Made by a program: the position numbers and the translations under genes
Shown: piece after piece, positions 54,702-64,000 of the stretch
Layout: each line of letters opens with the position of its first letter
How positions within the stretch are numbered: position 1 is the stretch's first letter
Assembly: GCF_963678635.1 (NCBI RefSeq)
Contig: NC_087067.1
Location: 27,409,547-27,473,546, forward strand
From: Symsagittifera roscoffensis
Taxonomy: Eukaryota; Xenacoelomorpha; Acoela; Convolutidae
Direction of reading: 5' to 3'
DNA length: 64,000 bases
Notes under the pieces: model-generated
Told to the model about the DNA's origin: nothing
What the model saw: the letters and a program-made list of their open reading frames with translations, nothing else
Databases searched by the model: none

Positions 54702-54978
54702 AAAACCATTGGGTTTTCTTAGAGTCGCTAAGAGAAATATTTACACAACTGATATGATACCAACTAGAACAACAATCACATCTAATCCAATCTATTAGTC
54801 CGGAAGGTTTTAAGCAACCTTTCCTTGTACACTCTTTGTTGTTTTTCCTCATCTTGACGCAGCATAAAGGTAGAAAAAAGGATTTTGACTGGATTTTAGG
54901 GGACTGAACTAACCCATGATAAACGGTTAGTGGGAATTTTATAAATCAGCAAAATAAATAAAAAAATAAAAGACAATT
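54702..54978 (-). pseudogene. PHD-type zinc finger of the LINE, second copy
   Basis: Duplicate of 50164-50439. A small insertion near 54900 (TTTTAGGGGACTG against TTTTCGGGGCTG) shifts the frame upstream of the finger. Confidence 0.65.
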
Positions 54979-55313
54979 ATATTATTTGAATTTTAAAATT
55001 GAATTATAAAAATCAAAAACAAGGAACAATCTCACCCAAGCTCAGTAGGTCGAGCGGTGCACCAGCAGACTCTTCAAGCCAGTTCCAGTTTTCCACCTCC
55101 CCACAAAAAGACACTTGACAGACCTGTCTCTAAAATCCCTCAGAGAGCGCTCCACAAACCGGCACAAACATCAAACATAATAAATCTATTCAATAAGTTT
55201 ATTACAACAATTAGGCTAAAAGAAAGCCTTCTTTGAAGGCTAAAAGAAAGCCTTCAAAGCCTTCTTTGAAATTTAAAAGATTTTTTTTTCAAGAAAGTCA
55301 GTTTTTTTATATT

Positions 55314-56178
55314 CACTTAATTTCATTACTAATTTCTAATCTTCAATTGGCTATGTTTTAATTGTTTATAGCACGCAGTGAGTTGATGTGATGCCGGTAG
55401 ATGTTTTTTCATGCTCAGTTAGAAATTTTTCTCGCTCCTACCATGTTATAAAAAGCAATGTGTTGAGGTGATGCAGATAGAAGTCCATTTTTTGATGTTT
55501 CTTTTGTAAACAATGTTTTTTTTGTTCTACTTGAAGGATGATGTAACTGAAGGATAGGAGTTCAATGGGATTCTTGACTGAAATATCTGCGGTGTATGTG
55601 CCATTTGACTAGAATGTTTGTTATATCAAAAGGATGGTTTTATCAAAGCGAGGTTCAAGGACGTTTTTTCACATGATCTTTTATCATTAAAATATAAGTC
55701 TTAGCAAATCTAAATAAATTCAATAGTTACAATTGTTCTAGAAACTCAAAATGCAGCTATTTTTCTTTGAAATTTTAGAGATTGGTTCAGGAAATCCAGT
55801 GGTTTTTATGCTCACTTGCGTTCATTACTGATTTCCAATCTTCGGTTGGCTATGTTTTGTTTATTTATAGCACGCGGTGAATGATGTGATGCCGATAGAT
55901 GTTATTTCGTGTTTAGTTAGAATTTTGTGTCTGTTCTACGAAATTTGAAATGTAGTCTGTTGAGGTGATGCAGACAGAAATCCTTTTTTGATGGTTTTTT
56001 GTAAACAATTTAGTTTTGTTAATCTATTTGAAAAATGAGTTATTTAAAGGATGGGAGTTCCATATGAGTCTTGACTGAAATATCTGCGGAGTTTGTGCCA
56101 TTCGACCATAATGTTTAGTAATAGCGAAATGACTGTTTTTCCAAAAAAATGTTCAAGGACGTTACTTCACATAACAAT
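55314..56178. repeat. AT-rich tandem dimer, second copy
   Basis: Duplicate of 50776-51640 with a few substitutions. Confidence 0.75.
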
Positions 56179-56245
56179 TTAAAATCTAATTAAACTCTTA
56201 GCGACTCTAAGATTCTCCAATGGTTTCAAAGTCCTATGTTTGTTA

Positions 56246-57145
56246 TGTGACATTCGACCAGATTGGACAAAATGCAATCTCTGCAGTTTCGGAGTTTTTA
56301 GCAGCGAACCTTCCGAATTGGCGATTTAGAAGGAATAAGAACGTTATTCGAACGATTGGACAAATCGTGAAGGCTGAAGGATTCGGAAATTCCTAAATTT
56401 TAAACTTTCGAAGTGATGAAGTAACAATTTTCAGAAACGTTAAAAACGGCCATTTTGGCTAAAAAGGCTAAAAAGCAAGTAAAAAGCAACACAACAACGA
56501 TAGTTGCGACGACGACAACCACAAGAAAATTGAGAATCAGAATCAGAGAAGAACAGAAGTAGCAGAGACCGCTCCAAGTTGCAACAGTGAGGGGTGGAAA
56601 CCAGCCTTCCGAGTTACCGAGGAATCAAGTTTAACGTGCTTGATTCAGTGGATTCGAGAATCCGGAGGGGTTTCGGGACTGAGACTTTTATCATTTTATA
56701 TGAACTTTTAGCTTCCCTGTCATGTCCTGAATTGAATTTAAGTAACATCCGAATTCATTCTACTAAGATTAGAAGCTAGGAATTGGGGGAAAGGGTTGAT
56801 CCATCTTCGATGGAGATGATGATTTTTATCTACTGAACAAAAACAATAATAATTCAATTAGTAGTAGTAGCCCTGTTTTTAGGAGTGACCTCGTGGTCTG
56901 GGGATACTAAGACCCAGCCCTAGCCATGAGCTCACTATTTCTGCATGTAATTAAGTTAATTTGAGTGTTTTGACCGAAGCCGAAAGCAGTAACGTTTTTT
57001 GTCGACCCGATGTTAGAAAGACCACGAAAGTACTGGCTTGGTAGAGACGGTGAAAAACATGCAAAGCTCTGTTTAGACGTTAGCCAGTCGTCTTAGGACT
57101 TAGTTTTGTTCTCCGTCGATATGTATCTTCCGGGCGAATGTTACA
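56246..57145 (+). repeat. Solo LTR, second copy
   Basis: Duplicate of 51708-52607, same TGTGAC...GTTACA ends, 4,538 bp apart. Confidence 0.75.
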
Positions 57146-58650
57146 TTAATGTGGTATCTGTCAATAAAGTTTCAACTGGTGATGATCTAGCGCTAGATAT
57201 TTTTGTAGATACATCCATTTCTAATGTTTGAGTGCTCAAGAGGTTCGACTTGGCAGAAAGTCTTTCGGATCAAATGAATGATTTTTTCTACAATGTAGAA
57301 AATGTTATTGATTGGCTGTTTTTTCTCACATCTTTCTTGTTTTTTTTCTGGAACAACTCAAGAAAAAGGGTCGTAAGCAAACGACAGCTATGAGCTCTTT
57401 AAAAAACAAAAAAAAATAGAGCCAATATTGTTTCACTGCCTAAATCTTTTCCTCAAGGGTCAAGCCCGCCCCAGACAGATCTCGATTCGAGACCAATACT
57501 AGTCAGCAGTAAGCTCGATGAGAGTAAAGGGAGGAACAAAATTAGCTGCTTCAGATGACAAGATCGCACCTTTTTTTAATTCCTAACTATGAAAATTTGG
57601 TTTACTAACACCAAAGAAGTGTTGATATAAACGTCCCAAACCCGGAAAACGTCGATACTTTTTTGGTATCTTAGTTCGAGGCGTAAAAAGAATTTATGTT
57701 TCTCCCTAATGGTTCGGGAGCTGGTCCAGACCAGATTGTTCCTCAAGATTTTAAAGACTCTATTAGTAAATTAAACCGCAATGCGGCGCTCATTTTCTTG
57801 AAATCGCTTACCAATATCCTAAATCTTATAGGTGAAGGTTAGGGTTAGGGCCATTCTTTTTTGGAGCAAAAATTATCGCACTCGTCAAAATAAAGGAAGT
57901 TTTGCGACCAGTTGCCATCGGCAACACGCTCAGACGCATCGCAGAGAGACAACTTTTTTTCGGGAGTTTAAACAAGTAGGGTAACGCAATAAATGATGAG
58001 CTGAATTTGCTGCACACTCCTCAAAAGAAATTGGAAGGCAGCTCCTTAAAAAAATTTGTGTGTCCTTAAGAAAATGAGATGTAGTTGAATCCCTAGCCCC
58101 TAGTAGAAAAAGCGCAGGCTCGGTTTGTAACTCCGGAACGGCCGAAGCGGAAGATCGAAAATCTGACAATTACAGATTTAATTAGTGATGTATATTTTTC
58201 AACCAATAGCTTTTGAAGTTCATGGTGCCGTTGGCCCTAGCACTGAGTTTTTTCTCAATAAGCTTTGTAAGAACTTGTGCACGTGTACCGAGGAACTCAG
58301 GGTAGGTAGTTTTCTTGAGCAGAGAAAGCTCCCTGTTACTACAGATTGCGAATGCCACTTGCGTACTCGGCACAATAAATCACTAAACAACATTCGACGA
58401 AATTTTCGTTTGTAACTCAATATATATTAATATATATGTTCTTGTGTCGAGTTGAAGAAACTTAACCCGTATCCAGTTTAATTCTAAACACATCAACACT
58501 AGTCATCTACTTTTTTACAATTATCATTTCCTTACCTAGAAAGCTCCGAGGATTTTGACTGGATACTGTGATGAAGGGACTCCTGACTGTTACCTTGGTT
58601 ACTATGATACTTTCAACCCTCTGCTTATTTTCATTGTGATAAAAGTCAAC
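57146..58650 (+). pseudogene. Plus-strand LINE relic (LINE-D), 3' part
   Basis: 57146-57845 repeats 52608-53310 and then goes on with LRPVAIGNTLRRIA (57898-57940), the start of the RT palm. Most of the RT is deleted at about 57970. At 58185-58340 FQPIAFEVHGAVGPSTEF and LCKNLCTCTEELRVGSFLEQR match the LINE C-terminus. The tail to ~58640 (GGATACTGTGATGAAGGGACTCCTGACTG...) matches the 3' tail of LINE-A at 47385-47480 in reverse. Confidence 0.7.
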
Positions 58651-60612
58651 ACTCGTGATAAAAGTCAATTTCACAACAGCTGAAACTGTGGGGCAAAAAG
58701 AAGTTCGTTCTTTCTCGGTAGAACGAAACAACAAAAAGGAAAGGAAGACAAGCGGAAAAGAAAGTAAAAATACCAGAGCAAAAAGAGCGACCTGGCAACG
58801 AAGATCGAGTTTGCTCAATAGCCCTGCAGTTAGTACTGATTGTTCGGATACAGTTGTTATCTCTTTAAAACAGCGTACCGTGAATGTTGATGTTCACTAA
58901 TGGTCAAAAATGAGCGGAAATTCAAGTTTTACTCTGTAAAAAGCTTGCTTTTAATTGTAATTTTAAACAAAATTTTATTTAATTTTCAGCGAACTTTTAT
59001 AAATCGGCCAATTGATAAAAGCTATCTTCAACATATCAAAGCTATCTGCAACTATCAAAATTTGGTATCGAAGATAAACCATTCAACCCGGGTCAGAAAA
59101 TGCCAGATGGCCTAATCTGCACTAATTACTGCATTGGATTTAGCTTTTTCTGTTATGGAATACTGAAATGCTATTATGGAGTGCTCTCATGATATTTCCG
59201 CTCTCAGAAAATAAGTCGAATCACTAATGGGTGGGTACAAATTTACTACTAACTACTGAGTGGTGATGTTATTACAGGATTGTTTCAGGGGGACATGAAA
59301 CTTTTCCAAGTTTTTTTTTACAAAGTCAGTTTTTTTTGGATCAACTGGTGTCTGCTCAAAGGTTGTCGGCCTTGTTTCCATGTCTTTGACTTTTTTTGTT
59401 TTCTCAAAAACTAACGCTACAAATCTAAGATTTTTGTTTTAAGGAATAGAGCGGATTTGGAAAGCTCCTCTCCCTAAGCGGCTATGCCCTAACTTTTTTA
59501 AACATAAAATTGTAGCCCTCGAAATTTTTTATTTCTTTGACCGTTTTCAATTTTTGTTGGATTCTCTTGAAAACTAAACTCTTGAGTTTGTGGGTTCAAT
59601 TGAGATAATGGGTAGTGCGAAGCTTCTGCATCAGCGAACACAGATTTTTTCTACACAAAAAGTTTTCGTCTTCGGAAAGTCAATTTCTTGATTTTTTGAG
59701 CGTTTTTTTTTTAAATTTTTATGAATTTTATCGAAAAAAAACCCTCCGATATCTGATATTTTGGGTCCACTCCAAAGAGTCCAAAGCTCATTTGCTGAAG
59801 CGACTACGAACAAATTTCTGTGACACCAAAAGTTATGGCCCTCTGAAAAGTCCAAGTTTTGATTTCTGACCGTTTTTTTTTGAAATTTCTCGAGAACACT
59901 CTCCTAATTCGGAGATTTTGGGTTCAATCGAAATTACAGGTTAGATGAATCCCTTTTTTATAAGCAGCTATGCCCTATTTTTTCACAGTAAAGGCTAAAA
60001 TTCTCGGCAATGTTGAGTTCTTAATTTTTAGACATCAAATTTTGCAGTTCTTCAAGAATTCAAGCGAAAGAACTATCTGCGAGAACTTCACCAGCAGAAG
60101 CGGCGACTCCTTTTTTTGTAAGAGAAATGTTGTCTTTGGGAAATTCACTATCTCCAATTTTCATTTTTCTCACTTATTTGAGCAGAGAAACATGTAAGTT
60201 TTTGCGTTAAGTCGAGATTTTTAACTTACGGTTTTCGTCCCGCATCAGATTATCAAACTCAAAAAATATCAAACTTGTACCTCCAGCTTCAGCTGTGCCA
60301 CTTGCTTCCTTTTATAGAGACATACAAAAATTTTGTTCCCCCATTTTTAAACATTTTTCATTCTTTTTTATTTATTTTTTTATCGCAAGTGGTCGCTGTA
60401 TAAAAAATATCAGAATTTATTTTTAAATTGCTCATTCATAAGTTTTTCCCAATATCAATTCTAAAATCTTCTGAAAGTTTTCCCTGATCTCATTTATTTT
60501 ATTAGAGAAACAACTATAGTTTTGGGCAAAGTCCAATTTGTCAAATTACGCGCAATTTGTACTGCATCAGTATAGCAAATTCATAAAATATCAAACACGT
60601 ACATCCAGCTTT
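58651..60612. other. AT-rich spacer with diverged short repeats
   Basis: No gene I can support. The stretch 59380-60200 contains loosely repeated phrases (GGCTATGCCCTA at 59481, CAGCTATGCCCTA at ~59964; GGGTTCAATTGAGA and GGGTTCAATCGAAA). 60240-60300 and 60548-60612 form another diverged pair (TGCATCAG...ATATCAAAC..GTAC.TCCAGCTT.AGCTG). Probably decayed satellite or transposon DNA. Confidence 0.5.
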
Positions 60613-62655
60613 AGCTGGGCCCAAGGTGTCCCTAAAGAGCTGCAAGTTTTACCTCCAAATATGATTGTTCAAATCCTTGGAGTTTTCGAGATTTGATGTT
60701 TTTCGTGATTTTTTCAAATTTTTCAGAAATTTTAATTTATTCTTTTTTGAAACTTGAAATTCCCAACCCTGTAGTTGGGTGTTGTCAGCGTACTCTATGA
60801 GTTGAAAATCTCGCCTCAAATTATGATTGTTCGAATCCTTGTATTTTTCGAGATATGACGTTTTCTGTGATTTTTTCAAAAAAATTTCAGAAAGCGTGTT
60901 ACTTTTTTTTCTGAAATTCCCAACCCTCTAGTTGGGTTCTGTCAGAGCACTCTCAAGGATTGCGAATCATGCCTCCAAATATGACTACTCAAGTCCCGTA
61001 GTTTTCGAGATATGACGTTTTTTGTGATTTTTTCAAAAATTTTCAGAAAAACAAAATTTCTTTTTTTTCTTCAAAATTTGAAATTCCCAACCCTGTACTT
61101 GGTTACTGCTAGGATACCTCAAAGAGCTGCAAGTTTTACCTCCAATTATGATTGTTCAAAACCTTGGAGTTTTCGAGATTTGATGTTTTTCGTGATTTTT
61201 TCAAATTTTTCGGAAATTTTAATTTATTCTTTTTTGAAACTTGAAATTCCCAACCCTGTAGTTGGGTGTTGTCAGCGTACTCTATGAGTTGAAAATCTCG
61301 CCTCAAATTATGATTGTTCGAATCCTTGTATTTTTCGAGATATGACGTTTTCTGTGATTTTTTCAAAAAAATTTCAGAAAGCGTGTTACTTTTTTTTCTG
61401 AAATTCCCAACCCTCTAGTTGGGTTCTGTCAGAGCACTCTCAAGGATTGCGAATCATGCCTCCAAATATGACTACTCAAGTCCCGTAGTTTTCGAGATAT
61501 GACGTTTTTTGTGATTTTTTCAAAAATTTTCAGAAAAACTAAATTTTCTTTTTTTTCTTCAAAATTTGAAATTCCCAACCCTGTACTTGGTTACTGCTAG
61601 GATACCTCAAAGAGCTGCAAGTTTTACCTCCAAATATGATTGTTCAAAACCTTGGAGTTTTCGAGATTTGATGTTTTTCGTGATTTTTTCAAATTTTTCA
61701 GAAATTTTAATTTATTCTTTTTTGAAACTTGAAATTCCCAACCCTGTAGTTGGGTGTTGTCAGCGTACTCTATGAGTTGAAAATCTCGCCTCAAATTATG
61801 ATTGTTCGAATCCTTGTATTTTTCGAGATATGACGTTTTCTGTGATTTTTTCAAAAAAATTACAGAAAGCGTGTTACTTTTTTTTCTGAAATTCCCAACC
61901 CTCTAGTTGGGTTCTGTCAGAGCACTCTCAAGGATTCCGAATCATGCCTCCAAATATGACTACTCAAGTCCCGTAGTTTTCGAGATATGACGTTTTTTGT
62001 GATTTTTTTCAAAAATTTTCAGAAAAACTAAATTTCTTTTTTTTCTTCAAAATTTGAAATTCCCAACCCTGTACTTGGTTACTGCTAGGATACCTCAAAG
62101 AGCTGCAAGTTTTACCTCCAAATATGATTGTTCAAAACCTTGGAGTTTTCGAGATTTGATGTTTTTCGTGATTTTTTCAAATTTTTCAGAAATTTTAATT
62201 TATTCTTTTTTGAAACTTGAAATTCCCAACCCTGTAGTTGGGTGTTGTCAGCGTACTCTATGAGTTGAAAATCTCGCCTCAAATTATGATTGTTCGAATC
62301 CTTGTATTTTTCGAGATATGACGTTTTCTGTGATTTTTTCAAAAAAATTTCAGAAAGCGTGTTACTTTTTTTTCTGAAATTCCCAACCCTCTAGTTGGGT
62401 TCTGTCAGAGCACTCTCAAGGATTCCGAATCATGCCTCCAAATATGACTACTCAAGTCCCGTAGTTTTCGAGATATGACGTTTTTTGTGATTTTTTCAAA
62501 AATTTTCAGAAAAACTAAATTTCTTTTTTTTTCTTCAAAATTTGAAATTCCCAACCCTGTACTTGGTTACTGCTAGGATACCTCAAAGAGCTGCAAGTTT
62601 TACCTCCAAATATGATTGTTCAAAACCTTGGAGTTTTCGAGATTTGATGTTTTTC
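60613..62655. repeat. Satellite with a 488-bp trimeric higher-order unit
   Basis: About 4.2 units with offsets of 487, 488 and 488 bp. Each unit holds three related monomers of ~160-165 bp, all with ATTCCCAACCCT.TA.TTGG, a (CAAA.TATGA.T..TC) block, TTTTCGAGAT.TGA.GTTTTT.GTGATTTTTTCAAA and a TTTCAGAAA end. Units are much more alike to each other than monomers within a unit, the definition of a higher-order repeat. Short ORFs inside it are repeat artefacts. The array ends abruptly at 62655. Confidence 0.9.
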
Positions 62656-64000
62656 AGTCTCTGGGGGACCAAGCCTCCGCTCCCGTAATCTTCCTGAGAT
62701 AACGTTCTTATCTCTTCCAATTTGTGGCACGGGAGGGTTCCGTGGAATATTTCTTCCCCACTGAAGCTTCCTTCTCTACCAATTTCCACTGCTAAGAGTC
62801 TTATCGTGTGTTGTTGCCACGATAAGAGGCTTCGTGTTTTTCGTCTCTTGTGCGACCGTTTTCCACAATATTTGTCGTTGTTCTGTTTTTTCGTCGTTTT
62901 TCGTCAAAATGGCCGTCTTTTTCTATTTCTCAGAAATATTCACTCTTCAATCGAAATTTTAAAAATAAAAATTCTAGAATATTCCCTCCTTCGCAATACT
63001 TTTTCGTTGCTAAGGCCTTTATACGTTTTTTTTTCGTGTCGCCGAAGGTTGCGCTGTGCCATCTGGCAGAATGGCACATTATTATCGTGTTTTTCGTATA
63101 AATTTGATTCGCGAATTTTCGGGTATGAGTTTGTATCAGTCTTAGTTAGTTTTTTTTTGCTTAAATGCCAGTCACCAATGCAGTCACTTTTTTCTTGTCG
63201 TTCTCGGTCTGCCTATGTGTCCTAATATCCTAATGTATCTCAGTAACTTTCTCTAAATGTCTTGTTTTTTTTGCTTTATTTGATGTATTAGGACCACTCT
63301 CGTTATGTTCGTAAATTTTGGATCACTCCGGATCGCTGTTTGGGGACTCTTCCGAGTTGGCAAAAGTGGGACCCTTCGGGATTGGCAACATTAGGACCCA
63401 ACCCTATCGGCGAAATTGATACCTTTCCGGGTTTGCAAAAAGGGGACCTTTCAGGATTGCGACCCTTCCGGATTGGAAAAATCAGGACCCCTCCGGATTG
63501 GCAAAAATGAGACTCATCCGGATGGTACCCCTACTAGGTATGTTCAGAAGAGTGAGACCCTTCCGCATACAGTCCTAAAGCTCTGTAATAGAAAAAAGAT
63601 AATTAGGAAGGGTTTATTTCATTTTTGCAACCCTCCTGATTCAAGCTAAGCTGCTAATTTTACATTTTCCCCTAACTTGGACGGGTATTTTAGCAAGCCT
63701 ACTCTCGAATTACTTGCTTCTTACAAAAGACCCTGACCCTTCCTCATTGTCGAAAGCAAAGTAAACTGCCTTATTCAACCATTGCTACCGTCTGGTAGTA
63801 GTATAAGGGCTTTCAAAAAAAAATTTGTGAACCGGGAACGGTCCATCAACTCAAAAAAAATGTTTATTTCTAAAAACAGTCAAAAAAAATTCTTTGGTCA
63901 ATATTTCCAAAAAAAGGTTGCTTCACGCTTATACGATTTTACTTCTCAATATATTGGTACCAAAGTAAATTGGATTCTTCCAGAGATTCTCAATTTATAA
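62656..64000. repeat. Start of a second copy of a 24.8-kb tandem duplication
   Basis: Nearly identical to 37821-39165 (offset 24,836-24,838 bp): the outer half of the giant element's 5' LTR (to 63076) followed by its array flank. I saw only a handful of differences in 1.3 kb. Because the match starts inside the LTR and runs across the insertion border, it was made after the giant element inserted. It continues beyond the window. Confidence 0.9.
62799..62827. promoter_or_regulatory. Conserved LTR hairpin (third copy)
   Basis: Same stem and loop as at 10521-10549 and 37963-37991, within the duplicated LTR fragment. Confidence 0.5.

Larger units (their letters stand above)
53383..57919. repeat. 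4.54-kb tandem duplication, second copy
   Basis: Carries second copies of all elements between 48845 and 53382: RT pieces 53493-54074 and 54123-54365, PHD region ~54702-54978, AT-rich dimer ~55314-56178 and solo LTR 56246-57145. Beyond 57919 the plus-strand LINE continues, which shows that the right end of the unit is original there. Confidence 0.9.

Noticed and set aside
58421-58438. Perfect AT palindrome ATATATATTAATATATAT
   Set aside because: Simple-sequence palindromes of this length are common in AT-rich DNA; no associated feature.
58655-58900. 81-codon Lys/Arg-rich plus-strand ORF
   Set aside because: Short, compositionally biased, no homologue recognised, adjacent to decayed LINE tail; not enough support.
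60649-62342. Recurring 76-residue minus-strand and 69-residue plus-strand ORFs in the satellite
   Set aside because: They recur with the 488-bp period and simply reflect the repeat; low-complexity translation without domain.

Overview
The window is repetitive DNA from an animal, most likely a small invertebrate. I see no host single-copy gene and no bacterial signature. The AT-rich spacers carry many TTTTCAG tracts and a TTTTTTCAAAAATTTTCAG-type satellite, which looks nematode-like, but the species cannot be named from the sequence.

The main object is a giant Ty3/gypsy-like LTR retrotransposon, 9923-38239 (28.3 kb), read on the minus strand. Its two LTRs (880 and 876 bp, TG...CA, about 97% identical by eye) start and stop exactly where one copy of a local repeat is interrupted: the left flank of 9923 and the right flank of 38239 are contiguous in the empty copy near 6340. 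In element order it has the 5' LTR (37364-38239), a primer binding site, a 3-kb leader full of CGGAGGGT motifs, gag (34375-32471), gag-pol with two zinc knuckles, protease, RT and RNase H (32467-28548), an unusual ~500-residue insert, integrase with a GPY/F module (27047-25872) and a macro-like domain (25728-25159). A second large coding block of about 13 kb follows (24625-11581): a coiled-coil protein, an SGNH/GDSL esterase domain with all catalytic motifs, and a >2,000-residue unknown protein containing a second, degenerate SGNH-like region. The copy is dead: stops, frameshifts, an RNase H duplication and a DTG-to-DTE protease change are visible.

The DNA around and inside it is a rearranged tandem array of ~5.6-kb units (1-9922, 38240-46436, plus an internal block at 15105-17339). 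The units are diverged, internally deleted relatives: they keep an LTR-like segment, a leader and relics of the 3' end of the same cargo gene, but no gag, protease or RT. From 43.5 to 58.7 kb the array is mixed with decayed copies of a YLDDG-type non-LTR retrotransposon (PHD finger, RT, CCHC-like finger, nuclease-like C-terminus) in both orientations, one of which holds a 900-bp solo LTR related to the giant element's LTR.

Tandem duplication occurs at every scale: 24.8 kb (37821-62655, repeated from 62656), 8.1 kb with a secondary deletion (7022-15104 repeated from 15105), 4.54 kb (48845-53382 repeated to 57919), a 488-bp trimeric satellite unit (60613-62655) and 0.28 kb inside pol. The region reads as a transposon cluster growing by local duplication. 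The most novel content is the cargo-bearing giant retrotransposon.
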